From Bacillota bacterium (GTDB lineage Bacteria > Bacillota > Clostridia > Christensenellales > Aristaeellaceae): 64,000 nt of DNA. The position numbers were made by a program, and so were the translations under genes. The DNA lies in assembly GCA_023413135.1 (NCBI GenBank), contig JAEZQK010000029.1, positions 6,662 through 70,661 of the forward strand, in the 5' to 3' direction. A model generated the notes under the pieces. The model was not told the origin of the DNA. It did no database searches and saw only the letters and a program-made list of their open reading frames with translations. Shown piece after piece: positions 31,678 to 40,898 of the stretch; position 1 is the stretch's first letter, and each line of letters opens with the position of its first letter.

Positions 31678-33432
31678 CTAATCGGCGTCTTTGCGGAGTA
31701 AAAGCGGCAGGCGTATGAGAACCTGGGTGCCATTTAAAGGGCTGCTAATGATTTCCAACTTTGCTTGCTGGTCGAAGTATAGCTCGATCCGCTTGGCGGT
31801 ATTGTATAAGCCAATGTGTCCGCTTTCAATTTCTTCCTTTTGAAGGTCCTCTTTTAGTGCAGTCAGTTTTTCTTCTGTCATGCCAGCGCCATTGTCTTCC
31901 ACGGTAAGTAAAAGAAGATTCCCTTCTTTTCGCCCGGTGACGCGGATGATGCCATCACGGCCATCTTTAAAGCCGTGGCTCATGCTGTTTTCAACCAATG
32001 GCTGCAAGACCAGCCGTGGCAACAGAGCGCCTAGTACCTCCTCATCTATATCGAAAATAACATCGAACTGATTTTGCCGGCGAATCCGTTGAATATGTAC
32101 ATAGGATCGGGTGGCTTCCAGCTCTTCAAAGAGGGTAACGGTTTCCTGTGGGCTTGAAAGGCTGAAATCCAATAAGGCCGTCAAGCTTTCGATCATATCC
32201 GCCACATCATTCATTTCACCTTTTGTCATGGCCATGGCACGCCAGAAAATGGTGCGCAGGGTATTGACAAGAAAATGCGGGTTGATTTGGGATTGGAGTG
32301 CCAACAGCTCCATTTTTTTAAGCCGGTAACGCTTTTGCTCCAGCTGCATGGTCAGGTTATTCTGCGTAATATACGAAATAAGTAAGTTTTGCGTGATATA
32401 ACTGTATTCATCGCCGATCCTTTCCGGCAAAGGGGGCAATGGTCGACTAGAATCGGCGGCATCAAAGATTTCGTAAATTTTTTGAAGCTTGCGGTAGTTG
32501 CTACGGCTCATGGTGGTAGCGATTACAATGCCACAGACCATTTCTGCCAACAATATGGCGAAGGAAACATACATCATACGGTTGGCCAGCGCGTAAAGCG
32601 CAGTCTGCGGGATAATGGAAACGAATTGCCACCCAAGGCTTGCTGATTGCGAGATCATAATGCGCTTGAATGGGTTCGGCGCCTGGCCGGATAAATCAGC
32701 CAGCACATTCTCTACCTCATCCTGGCTCATCTTCTCGCTGCCTAGAAGCGGTTCGTTCGCTTCATTAAGTACCAGCAAGATCTGCCCCTCGTAATCACAC
32801 ATGCCTTTCAATTCGCGTTCAAGATAGGAAAGGGCCAGGTTCATGACGATCACCCCCTGGCCGTTGCGGACGATCCGGTATAAGGATACCGTATTTGGCG
32901 CGGCCTTTTGCTGAAAAGCGTACTTGATCAGTGGCCGGTATTCCGTCCACCTTTCAGCGCCATTTTTGTTGGCAAGATAGCTTTCAAACCAGGGTCGATC
33001 CTGCATACGTTCAATATGTTCAAGCCCAGAATCCGAGGTCAGTACCCAGCCATAGGGGTTATCCAGGTAAACGTAGACTGAGTCGATATAGGGCCTGGAA
33101 TGCACGCTTGATGCGATGTGGCTGCGAATCATCCTCAGCGCGATCGCCCGATCGATGATCAGCTTTTCATCTCGCACGATGATGCGCAGCTGGGTGGATA
33201 TTTCGCTTTCGGTATCGAAGCTGATATATAGCCCATCCATTACACTCAAGCTCATTTCCATTTTATCGCGCATTTGAGCAAGGGTTTTTTCGCTGCTTCT
33301 ATCCGCTTCCTGCGAAGCGTAGCCTGCCGCAAGCTGGATGATCACGGCGGTGAAAAACACCATCGGCCCGATCAAAAAAGCAAGCATCTGGATCAGGCTT
33401 TTACGAAAGAAGCGCTGTCTTGTGCCGCTCAA
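31678..33432 (-). CDS. YesM-family sensor histidine kinase
   Basis: The 584 residues are a membrane helix (about 15-34), a large extracellular sensor region (about 35-285), a second membrane helix (about 288-312), a HAMP-like linker, and the kinase. The phosphate-accepting His is in SQINPHFLVNTLR (about 390-402) and the ATP site has VLQPLVENSMSHGF, VEDNGAGM and GHIGLYNTAKRI. This Lyt/Yes-type kinase class pairs with AraC-type regulators at carbohydrate operons. It shares a 4-bp overlap with the response regulator gene. Confidence 0.9.
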   Translation of the reverse strand: MSGTRQRFFRKSLIQMLAFLIGPMVFFTAVIIQLAAGYASQEADRSSEKTLAQMRDKMEMSLSVMDGLYISFDTESEISTQLRIIVRDEKLIIDRAIALRMIRSHIASSVHSRPYIDSVYVYLDNPYGWVLTSDSGLEHIERMQDRPWFESYLANKNGAERWTEYRPLIKYAFQQKAAPNTVSLYRIVRNGQGVIVMNLALSYLERELKGMCDYEGQILLVLNEANEPLLGSEKMSQDEVENVLADLSGQAPNPFKRIMISQSASLGWQFVSIIPQTALYALANRMMYVSFAILLAEMVCGIVIATTMSRSNYRKLQKIYEIFDAADSSRPLPPLPERIGDEYSYITQNLLISYITQNNLTMQLEQKRYRLKKMELLALQSQINPHFLVNTLRTIFWRAMAMTKGEMNDVADMIESLTALLDFSLSSPQETVTLFEELEATRSYVHIQRIRRQNQFDVIFDIDEEVLGALLPRLVLQPLVENSMSHGFKDGRDGIIRVTGRKEGNLLLLTVEDNGAGMTEEKLTALKEDLQKEEIESGHIGLYNTAKRIELYFDQQAKLEIISSPLNGTQVLIRLPLLLRKDAD

Positions 33433-34154
33433 TCTTCATCCTCCTGACCGCGCCATTGGCGGGGACTGACGCCATAGTGCTTTTTGAATGTCCGCGCGAA
33501 GCTTTTGGGCGTTGCGTAACCCACCTGCTCACTCACCTCAAAGGTTTTAAGACGCACATCTGTAAGTAATTCGGCCGCGCGTTCCATTCGCTGCTTTTGC
33601 ATGTATTCGCCGAACTGCATCCCTGTTTGCCTTTTGAAAAAAGCGCTGGTAAAGGAAATGCTTTTGCCTATGCTTGCAGCTGCCCCCTCAAGCGTTGCTT
33701 CACGCAGATGCTCGGTCACATAGCGTTTAAGCAAGCGCTCAACGCCTTCTTTATAATTCACGTCCGGCAGTTCGATGAGGGCATCCATTTCCCGTTTGAT
33801 TTTTTCAAAGGTTTCAATCATTTCCTGATATCGTATGGATTTAAGCACATAATGGCGAACACCGTAAGACATGGCTTGCCGTGCATACTCAAAATCCCGG
33901 TAGGCACTGAGCATCACAACCATGGAAGGGCTGTTTCTTTCATGTAAAATGCGCGCGACTTCCAGGCCGCTCATTCCGGGCATGCGGATATCCAGTAAAA
34001 CGATATGCGTTGGTGCGCGGTTTAGTTTTTCTAAAGCTTCCTCGCCTGATTTGGCCACATCCGTTACATCAAAGCCGATCTTATTCCAAGGGAAGTAGGA
34101 ACGCATGCCATCCCGAATCTCAATTTCATCATCTACGATCATAACAGTATACAT
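33429..34154 (-). CDS. YesN-family response regulator with AraC-type output
   Basis: A 241-residue protein. The receiver domain starts MYTVMIVDDEIEIRDGMRSY and has the phospho-Asp in HIVLLDIRMPGMSG and the switch Lys in HYVLKS. The C-terminus is an AraC double helix-turn-helix (LREATLEGAAASIGKSISFT and VSEQVGYATPKSFARTFKKHYG). The ATG at 34154 has AAAGGTGGTGG upstream and replaces a frame open to 34226. It probably activates both its own operon and the divergent GH4 operon. Confidence 0.9.
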   Translation of the reverse strand: MYTVMIVDDEIEIRDGMRSYFPWNKIGFDVTDVAKSGEEALEKLNRAPTHIVLLDIRMPGMSGLEVARILHERNSPSMVVMLSAYRDFEYARQAMSYGVRHYVLKSIRYQEMIETFEKIKREMDALIELPDVNYKEGVERLLKRYVTEHLREATLEGAAASIGKSISFTSAFFKRQTGMQFGEYMQKQRMERAAELLTDVRLKTFEVSEQVGYATPKSFARTFKKHYGVSPRQWRGQEDED

Positions 34155-34202
34155 TCTGCCACCACCTTTTTGGATGTTTCTATCATATCCAATCGGCATA
34201 CA

Positions 34203-34291
34203 AAGTGCAATACATACAAGATGCACTTATAAGTATTGCTACCTTTTTGGAACTGAAAGCTATATTTTTTTGTTTTGAGGTCTGATATACT
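34203..34291 (+). promoter_or_regulatory. Divergent control region with nested dyads and a weak promoter
   Basis: Two interleaved inverted repeats, AAGTGCA/TGCACTT (34203-34209 with 34222-34228) and GCAATAC/GTATTGC (34207-34213 with 34233-34239), lie upstream of TATACT (34286-34291), which has no good -35 at the right distance. That combination fits an activator-dependent promoter for the GH4 operon. The AraC-type regulator encoded next door is the natural candidate. Confidence 0.55.
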
Positions 34292-34319
34292 TGGGTAGCT
34301 GAAACATCGGGAGGTTAAT

Positions 34320-35708
34320 ATGAATCATTCGCAAGCATTATGCATCGCCTACATCGGGGGAGGCTCCCGCGGCTGGGCTTGGCAACTGATGGGGGACTTG
34401 GCACTGGAAGAAAGCCTTTTAGGTGAGGTTCGTCTTTACGATATTGATTTGGAAGCCGCAAAGCGCAATGCCGTTATCGGCAACCGCATCAGCCAACTGC
34501 CAACGGCGCGTTCAAAGTGGCTTTACACCGCAGTGGAGGAAATGGATCAAGCGCTTGAAGGAGCCGACTTTGTGATCATCTCCATTCTTCCCGGCACGTT
34601 CGATGAAATGGCATCTGATGTACATGCACCTGAAGCCTATGGTGTTTATCAATCCGTGGGCGATACGGCGGGGCCTGGGGGGATAATAAGGGCCCTTCGC
34701 GCTGGGCCGATGTTTGAAGAAATTGCCCGTGCTATCGCGCGCTGCTGTCCTACGGCTTGGGTTATCAACTATACAAACCCAATGGCCCAATGCGTTCATA
34801 CGCTGTATGATACGTTTAAAGATATCAATGCGGTTGGATGCTGCCACGAAGTATTCGGGACCCAGAAGCTCCTATGCCGGATGCTGGCGCAAGAGGCGGG
34901 CATTGAAAACCTTGACCGCCGGGAACTTGACATATGCGTGCAAGGCGTGAACCACTTCACCTTCATTACGGATGCGCGCTACAAAGGCGAAGATATTATT
35001 CCTGCTTACCGTGATTTTGCTCAAAAATATGCAAAGACTGGTTATGAGGATAGCGATAAAGGCAATTGGATGAATAACCTTTTCGCCAGCGGTAACCGTG
35101 TTAAGTTTGATTTGTTTTTGCAATACGGTGCCATTGCGGCGGCGGGAGACCGGCACTTGGCGGAATTTATGCCGGGCACGAAATACCTTAAGGATCCAAA
35201 CACGGCTGCACAATGGCAGTTCGCGCTTACGCCTGTTTCCTGGCGCAAGGCCGATCTTAAGAAACGGCTTGAAAGAAGCCAGCGGCTTTTCAACGGGGAA
35301 GAGATCGTGCAATTGAGCCCCTCGGGCGAGGAGGGGGTGGATATCATCAAGGCACTTTTAGGTCTTGGCAATCTGGTAACCAATCTTAATCTAAATAACA
35401 TTGGCCAGATATCCAATCTGCCGCTGGGGGCTGTGGTTGAAACAAACGCGCTGATCATGGGAGGCTGCATCGTTCCTTTGTATACTGGAGAAATTCCAGA
35501 TGCGTTGGTAACGCTCACAACCCCGGCGGTCAACGCTCAAAAGGCCATTGCCAAGGCCATCCGGCAAAAGGCCGCTGCACCCGCATTCCAAGCATTTTTA
35601 AACGATCCGCTGCTTTGCACATTATCATCTCAGCAAGCGCGTGAACTATACCGGATGATGCTTGATAATACATCTGCTTATCTAAAAGAATGGGATCTAT
35701 CGTTTTAA
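34320..35708 (+). CDS. GH4 glycosidase, probable alpha-galacturonidase
   Basis: A 462-residue NAD- and Mn-dependent family 4 hydrolase. The N-terminal Rossmann fold has IGGGSRGWAW. The metal-binding motif is CHEV (175-178), the signature described for alpha-galacturonidases of this family, rather than the motifs of the glucosidase or glucuronidase branches. GVNHFTF follows. The gene is first in the rightward operon with GGGAGG upstream. It would release galacturonate from imported pectic fragments. Confidence 0.85.
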   Translation: MNHSQALCIAYIGGGSRGWAWQLMGDLALEESLLGEVRLYDIDLEAAKRNAVIGNRISQLPTARSKWLYTAVEEMDQALEGADFVIISILPGTFDEMASDVHAPEAYGVYQSVGDTAGPGGIIRALRAGPMFEEIARAIARCCPTAWVINYTNPMAQCVHTLYDTFKDINAVGCCHEVFGTQKLLCRMLAQEAGIENLDRRELDICVQGVNHFTFITDARYKGEDIIPAYRDFAQKYAKTGYEDSDKGNWMNNLFASGNRVKFDLFLQYGAIAAAGDRHLAEFMPGTKYLKDPNTAAQWQFALTPVSWRKADLKKRLERSQRLFNGEEIVQLSPSGEEGVDIIKALLGLGNLVTNLNLNNIGQISNLPLGAVVETNALIMGGCIVPLYTGEIPDALVTLTTPAVNAQKAIAKAIRQKAAAPAFQAFLNDPLLCTLSSQQARELYRMMLDNTSAYLKEWDLSF

Positions 35709-35779
35709 CCTGTTCCCTTGCCGCCGGCGCAGGCGGCTTAAAATAAGCGGCGATAGCTGCAATCAGAGGAGGATTCTTT

Positions 35780-37066
35780 ATGAAACGGAAACGCCTTTGT
35801 CTTTTGCTTTTTGCCATGATGGTGCTAAGCCTGGTACTGCCTACTATGACGGCTTTCGCCGCGGATGAGCAGATTGTATTGAGATTCATGTGGTGGGGTG
35901 GCGATGCTCGGCATGAAGCCACGTTGAAGGCAGTCGAACGCTTCATGGAACAAAACCCCGGTATTAAAGTGGAATGCGAATTCCAGGGTTTTGATGGCTA
36001 TGAAGAAAAGCTGGCCACCCAGCTGGCAGGGGGCACCGCTCCTGATCTGGTGCAGCTCACCTCGTTTAGAATGCAAGAATTTGGCGCCAAGAACGACGCA
36101 TTCATTGATTTGAGCCAATATCCGGATATCATGGATATTTCGCAGTTTGAGGCGACTTTCCTAGACAATTTCTGTAAGCTTAATGGTAAGCTGCTTGGCT
36201 TGCCCACGGGGCTTAACGCACACAGCATAGTCTTTAACAAGAACGTGACGGACGCGGCGGGTGTGCAGCTTGGACAAATCTATACTTGGGAAGAATTCAT
36301 CACCGAAGGTAAGAAGGTGCATGAAAACAACCCCGAACAATATTTCTTCTCGACCGACCGGGATGGCTGGTATCTGTTTCTGCGTTCCTACCTGCGCCAA
36401 GCCACCGGCAATTGGCTGATCAATGACGATTACACCCTGGGCGTGACCCGTGAAGCGTTGATTGATGCCTATACCTTCCTGCAGCGCTGCTATACGGAAA
36501 ACGTATGCGAACCTACGGAAACGGCTTACCAGTACACTGGAAAATTCCACGAGAATAAGTTTTGGCTTTCTGGCGATATGGGCGCGTTGTATCAAAACTC
36601 CTCGTCTTTTGCCCAATACTATAACGATAACGTGGCCTTCACCCCCTGCCTGATCCCCATTATGGATGATGCGAAAGCTAGCGGCATCATTGTTCAACCC
36701 AGCCAGGTATTCTCCGTTACCAAGGGTAAGCATGTAACCGAAGCGATCATGCTGCTTAACTTCCTGTTTAATGATGAAGCGGCCATTATGGAATTGAAGG
36801 ATTGCCGCGGAACGCCGGCCACAGTCAAAGGCCGTGAAGTGCTGGAGCAAAATGGCTTGCTGGATTCTAACGTTAGCGCGGCTGTGAATCTTAACCTGAC
36901 GCAGAACTGCGAACCCGTTAACCAGATATCCGAAGAAACCCTGATCAAACGCGTGATTATGGATATTAGCGAAGAATTAAGCTTCTTCATGATCACGCCT
37001 GAACAGGCGGCGGATAAAACCATTGAAATGTTTGAAGAAACACTGGTAGATATGGGGCTTAAGTAA
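35780..37066 (+). CDS. ABC transporter sugar-binding protein
   Basis: An exported family-1 binding protein of 428 residues: signal peptide about 1-28 ending AFA-AD, then the two-lobed fold with LRFMWWGGDARHEATLKAVE and GGTAPDLVQL. Mature residue 1 is not Cys and there is no lipobox, so it would not be a lipoprotein. It delivers oligosaccharide to the permeases encoded next. AGAGGAGG precedes the ATG. The 37080 terminator follows the stop. Confidence 0.88.
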   Translation: MKRKRLCLLLFAMMVLSLVLPTMTAFAADEQIVLRFMWWGGDARHEATLKAVERFMEQNPGIKVECEFQGFDGYEEKLATQLAGGTAPDLVQLTSFRMQEFGAKNDAFIDLSQYPDIMDISQFEATFLDNFCKLNGKLLGLPTGLNAHSIVFNKNVTDAAGVQLGQIYTWEEFITEGKKVHENNPEQYFFSTDRDGWYLFLRSYLRQATGNWLINDDYTLGVTREALIDAYTFLQRCYTENVCEPTETAYQYTGKFHENKFWLSGDMGALYQNSSSFAQYYNDNVAFTPCLIPIMDDAKASGIIVQPSQVFSVTKGKHVTEAIMLLNFLFNDEAAIMELKDCRGTPATVKGREVLEQNGLLDSNVSAAVNLNLTQNCEPVNQISEETLIKRVIMDISEELSFFMITPEQAADKTIEMFEETLVDMGLK

Positions 37067-37079
37067 ACCAAGGCTTAGG

Positions 37080-37112
37080 AGGCGGATGAAGTGCGCTTCA
37101 TCCGCCTTTTTT
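37080..37112 (+). terminator. Terminator between binding protein and permease genes
   Basis: A perfect 12-bp stem (37080-37091 with 37096-37107) with a 4-nt loop TGCG runs into six T (37107-37112). It lies within the operon, 14 bp after the binding-protein stop and 18 bp before the permease start. Partial termination here would give more binding protein than permease. Confidence 0.85.
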
Positions 37113-37129
37113 ATAAAGGAGGGTCAAAT

Positions 37130-38050
37130 ATGCTCAAGACAACGGCTGTCCGCCCAGTTGGGGCGCTGTCGCGGCGTGGGCGGTTGGGATGGGTTTATAT
37201 TGCGCCATGGCTGATCGGCATGCTGTTGTTCCAGCTGTATCCATTTGTGGTATCTCTGTTCTATTCCTTTACAAATTACAGCACTAGCAGTAGTTTTAAT
37301 TGGGTGGGGATCGACAATTATGTCAGAATGTTCACCCGTGACCGGGATTTTTGGAATTCGCTCATCGTTACTTTTCGATACGTTTCTATGTCTGTACCCC
37401 TTAAAATTATCACCGCTCTTTTGATAGCGTTGTTATTGAACATGAACGTACGCGGCATGAACTCGTTTCGCACCGCCTACTATCTACCCTCTATTATGGG
37501 CGGGAGCGTTGCTGTTTCGATCCTTTGGCGCAATCTTTTCGAGTATAAGGGCGTAGTTAATACCCTGCTGGTCACCTTGGGCATTCCTAATATCGGATGG
37601 CTCAGCGATCCAAAGGTCACGCTTTTTACTATAAGCCTTTTATCGGTCTGGCAGTTTGGTTCCTCAATGGTCTATTTTTTGGCTGGACTTAAGCAGATTC
37701 CTCATGAACTGTATGAAGCTGCCAAAGTGGATGGCGCAGGGGCCATACGCAATTTCTTTTGTGTTACACTGCCTTTGTTAACGCCAATCGTGTTTTTTAA
37801 TCTTGTGATGCAATTGATCAACGCATTTCAGGAGTTTACGGCAGCGTTTGTCATCACGAACGGAGGGCCGGTGAAATCCACTTATTTGTATGGCATGCTT
37901 TTATACCAAAACGGCTTTATGCATTTTCGAATGGGCTACGCTTCGGCGCTATCCTGGGTATTGTTCGTGATCATTCTTTTCTTTACGCTGCTTGTTTTTC
38001 GTTCCAGTAGTTACTGGACGTTTTATTCGGATGGGGGTGGTTCCCTTTGA
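37130..38050 (+). CDS. ABC sugar permease, MalF/LplB-like
   Basis: A 306-residue protein with six membrane segments (first at about 25-48, WVYIAPWLIGMLLFQLYPF). The ATPase-contact EAA loop reads YEAAKVDGAGAIRNFFCVTL near residue 210. The ATG at 37130 has AAGGAGGG upstream. No ATPase gene is in the operon, so a shared MsmX/UgpC-type ATPase elsewhere is likely. Confidence 0.9.
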   Translation: MLKTTAVRPVGALSRRGRLGWVYIAPWLIGMLLFQLYPFVVSLFYSFTNYSTSSSFNWVGIDNYVRMFTRDRDFWNSLIVTFRYVSMSVPLKIITALLIALLLNMNVRGMNSFRTAYYLPSIMGGSVAVSILWRNLFEYKGVVNTLLVTLGIPNIGWLSDPKVTLFTISLLSVWQFGSSMVYFLAGLKQIPHELYEAAKVDGAGAIRNFFCVTLPLLTPIVFFNLVMQLINAFQEFTAAFVITNGGPVKSTYLYGMLLYQNGFMHFRMGYASALSWVLFVIILFFTLLVFRSSSYWTFYSDGGGSL

Positions 38051-38883
38051 AACGTGGTATAAAGCGAATCATAATCTATGTGGTTTTACTGCTGTTGAGC
38101 GTGGTATTTGTTTATCCATTCCTGTTCCTAATATCAGCGTCGTTTAAGACAAATACGGAAATACTCACAAGCATGAGCCTTTTGCCAAGCCAGATCAGTT
38201 TCGATGCGTTTAAAGAAGGCTGGCGCGGCGTGGGGCAGTATGGTTTCTCTATCTTTTTCATGAACACGTTCAAGTTGGTGATTCCCACCGTCATGCTGAC
38301 GGTTTGCTCATGTACGATCGTGGCCTATGGATTTGCCCGTTTCGATTTTAAAGGGCGCAAGCCCCTTTTCTTAGTTATGATTTCAACCCTTATGTTGCCA
38401 AACGCAGTGGTCGTTATTCCAAAGTATATTCTTTTTAATCAGCTAGATTGGCTGGATAGCTATTTGCCTTTTGTTGTTCCGGCGGCTTTTGCCTGTTTTC
38501 CCTTCTTTATCTTTGCTATGATGCAGTTTCTGCGGGGCGTGCCTAAAGAGCTGGATGAGTCCGCTTATATTGACGGCTGTGGTACGTTCAAAATCCTTAC
38601 CCATATATTGATTCCCGTTTGCAAACCGGCTCTTTTTTCCATAGGTATTTTCCAGTTTATCTGGACTTGGAACGATTTTTTCAATCCCTTGATTTATATC
38701 AACAGCGTTCGGAACTATCCACTCAGTCTGGGCCTTCGTATGACCATCGATGCCCAAAGCGCCGTTGCCTGGAATCGCGTGATGGCTATGTCCTTTTTAT
38801 CGATGATTCCATGCGTGATCGTTTTCTTCCTAGCCCAGGATTACTTTGTTGAGGGAATCGCCACTACCGGAATTAAAGGATAA
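38047..38883 (+). CDS. ABC sugar permease, MalG/LplC-like
   Basis: The second permease, 278 residues and six membrane segments. The EAA loop reads DESAYIDGCGTFKILTHILI. It begins at a TTG that overlaps the previous stop (TTGA), so synthesis is coupled to the first permease and the two should be made in equal amounts. The stop is 13 bp before the next gene. Confidence 0.9.
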   Translation: MKRGIKRIIIYVVLLLLSVVFVYPFLFLISASFKTNTEILTSMSLLPSQISFDAFKEGWRGVGQYGFSIFFMNTFKLVIPTVMLTVCSCTIVAYGFARFDFKGRKPLFLVMISTLMLPNAVVVIPKYILFNQLDWLDSYLPFVVPAAFACFPFFIFAMMQFLRGVPKELDESAYIDGCGTFKILTHILIPVCKPALFSIGIFQFIWTWNDFFNPLIYINSVRNYPLSLGLRMTIDAQSAVAWNRVMAMSFLSMIPCVIVFFLAQDYFVEGIATTGIKG

Positions 38884-38896
38884 AGGAGAATCGAAT

Positions 38897-40894
38897 ATGT
38901 GTGAATTCATTGCGGTTAAAGAATGGGAAGCATACAATCGGCGGTTGAATCCACGGGGCCAGGTCGCTTTTGTTTTAAATGACGATGCTTCCCTGGGGGC
39001 GGATGGCTATCTGTTGGCAAAGGAAGGTGATGGCATTCAGGTAAGCGCGCCCACAGAGCGAGGTCTTGTCTACGGTTGCTATGCTTTGATTGATGCCTGC
39101 CGTCAGGCGGGGAATCGGTTCGTGATGGTTACAGGGCGGGAAGTGCCCCATTTTCCGCTCAGAATGCTGTGGTCTTGGTCACGCATCGAAGGGACCCATC
39201 GCCATTCGCCTTATATGCGGGTTCCCTCCGCTTTTACAAGGGAAGCCATGGCCGATCCTGAGTCTTCTAAAGAGATGATGCGCTTTATCCGTCATATGGC
39301 CTCTATGCGTGTAAACGCCTTGGCGCTGAACCATGAATTGCATCATGGGGATTTGAAGGTGTATGATCAGCATGGTTTCCGCCCATATTACCGGGAACTT
39401 GGGGCTTTTGCTGAATATTTAAAGCACTGGGGCGTGGAACTCTACTTATATACAGCGGCAGCGCCGGAAAAGGACTTCTGCAAAAACGTGGCGGATACAG
39501 ATTGCTCCTTCGATCCAAAGGTAGAGGCATTTTGGCACGAAACCGTAAAAGAGATTTGCGAAAATGTGCCCGGAATCGGCGGGCTTTTGATCGCAGGCGG
39601 TCTGGGCGGCTATGCCGGCGGGCGCTTGAACGAGTGTGACTGTATCTATTGCCAGGGAAAAACTCTTGTTGAAAAGGCACACAAGCAGGTTCAGACCATT
39701 GCAGGGGAACTTGAAGGGTTTGGGAAAAAGCTGGTATATACGGTAACTACCGATATTCCTTTTACCCTGGATCGTGAAGTGGATGTAACGTTGGCCCTGA
39801 TGGATAAGGTTCCCCAGAATACTTTAATCACCTTCAAGAACTGCTTCCATGATTATGAGGAACTGCGCTACCCAGAGCATCCTTTGCTTGATCACTTTCC
39901 TCGTTCAGGACAGTTGCCCATCGCGGTTGAAATGCAACTTTTCCCAGAAATGCGAGGCAAGGGACTGATTTTGTCCAACACAACTGATATCTGGTGTGCC
40001 CAGTTCGATCATTTGCGGCGCATTGGTGCCCAGGGGGTGATTGGTGTTATTGAAACCCATCCTGATGACGCCCATCCATCCATGGCGGAATGGCACGCGT
40101 GGGGGAGGCTGGCATGGTATTCTATCAGAAGGCCGAGGGAATTGCTGGCGCAGTTTGCGCGCATGGAGTATCCGGAAGGGACCGAGCAAATTCTTCCAGA
40201 TATTCTTTTGCAGGCGTATACGGCGGCTTCCTATACCATTTACGCAGGCGGTATGCAGTGTGGCATTCATGGGATGATTTGCCCCTTTCCGCATTACATT
40301 AAGCATAAGGTAAACGATACCTGGTGCCGTAAAGATCACCCGTTGCCCCATGGGGTAATTGGGGTGCACGATGAGCCCTTTGATTTATTTACGCCCCGCC
40401 TAAAACGCGAAATTGCCACTAATCCAAGGCTGTTTTTGCTTAATCGGGCACAACAGGTTACTCAGGAAGTATTTGATCGGTTGATGGCTGAAAAAGATGC
40501 GGCAATCGCGCTGTATCAGGCAATGCTGGCCCAGTGGCAGATCGCGGCCGCTCTGTTTGAAAAAGAGGATTACCGTTACCAAAGTCTGTTGGATATGCTT
40601 AATAAAAACGTTTCGGACGCGAAACGCTTTAAAGCTATGTTTCAAGTATTCCTACTATGGCAGATGAACCGCTTAGCCGTAGCCGATATTGCTAAAGTCC
40701 GTGAGGAACACATCTGTAAAGGGGTCAATTGCTCGATCAATACTTGTGATGATCTGTTGGACGCGGCATTAGAGCGCTATGAAAAGCTGATTGAGAATGT
40801 GCCCTTTGATACCCATTTTGACAACATGTCCGATTTGCCGCAGCTTGATATGGCTTGTTGGCAGGATGGGATGCTGATGAACCTTAAGGGGTGA
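38897..40894 (+). CDS. Unclassified glycoside hydrolase-like protein (GH20/GH67-like layout)
   Basis: A cytoplasmic protein of 665 residues. Residues about 1-85 resemble the small alpha/beta domain in front of GH20 and GH67 enzymes, ending ERGLVYGCYALIDAC. From about 95 a TIM-barrel-like region starts with FPLRMLWSWSRIEGTHRHSP and continues with FIRHMASMRVNALALNHELH and GIGGLLIAGGLGGYAGGR. A C-x-C-x2-C cluster (ECDCIYCQG) lies at about 255. The last 150 residues are helical. Operon mates suggest action on a uronate- or hexosamine-containing oligosaccharide. The catalytic residues are not assignable by eye. Confidence 0.6.
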   Translation: MCEFIAVKEWEAYNRRLNPRGQVAFVLNDDASLGADGYLLAKEGDGIQVSAPTERGLVYGCYALIDACRQAGNRFVMVTGREVPHFPLRMLWSWSRIEGTHRHSPYMRVPSAFTREAMADPESSKEMMRFIRHMASMRVNALALNHELHHGDLKVYDQHGFRPYYRELGAFAEYLKHWGVELYLYTAAAPEKDFCKNVADTDCSFDPKVEAFWHETVKEICENVPGIGGLLIAGGLGGYAGGRLNECDCIYCQGKTLVEKAHKQVQTIAGELEGFGKKLVYTVTTDIPFTLDREVDVTLALMDKVPQNTLITFKNCFHDYEELRYPEHPLLDHFPRSGQLPIAVEMQLFPEMRGKGLILSNTTDIWCAQFDHLRRIGAQGVIGVIETHPDDAHPSMAEWHAWGRLAWYSIRRPRELLAQFARMEYPEGTEQILPDILLQAYTAASYTIYAGGMQCGIHGMICPFPHYIKHKVNDTWCRKDHPLPHGVIGVHDEPFDLFTPRLKREIATNPRLFLLNRAQQVTQEVFDRLMAEKDAAIALYQAMLAQWQIAAALFEKEDYRYQSLLDMLNKNVSDAKRFKAMFQVFLLWQMNRLAVADIAKVREEHICKGVNCSINTCDDLLDAALERYEKLIENVPFDTHFDNMSDLPQLDMACWQDGMLMNLKG

Positions 40895-40898
40895 ACGT

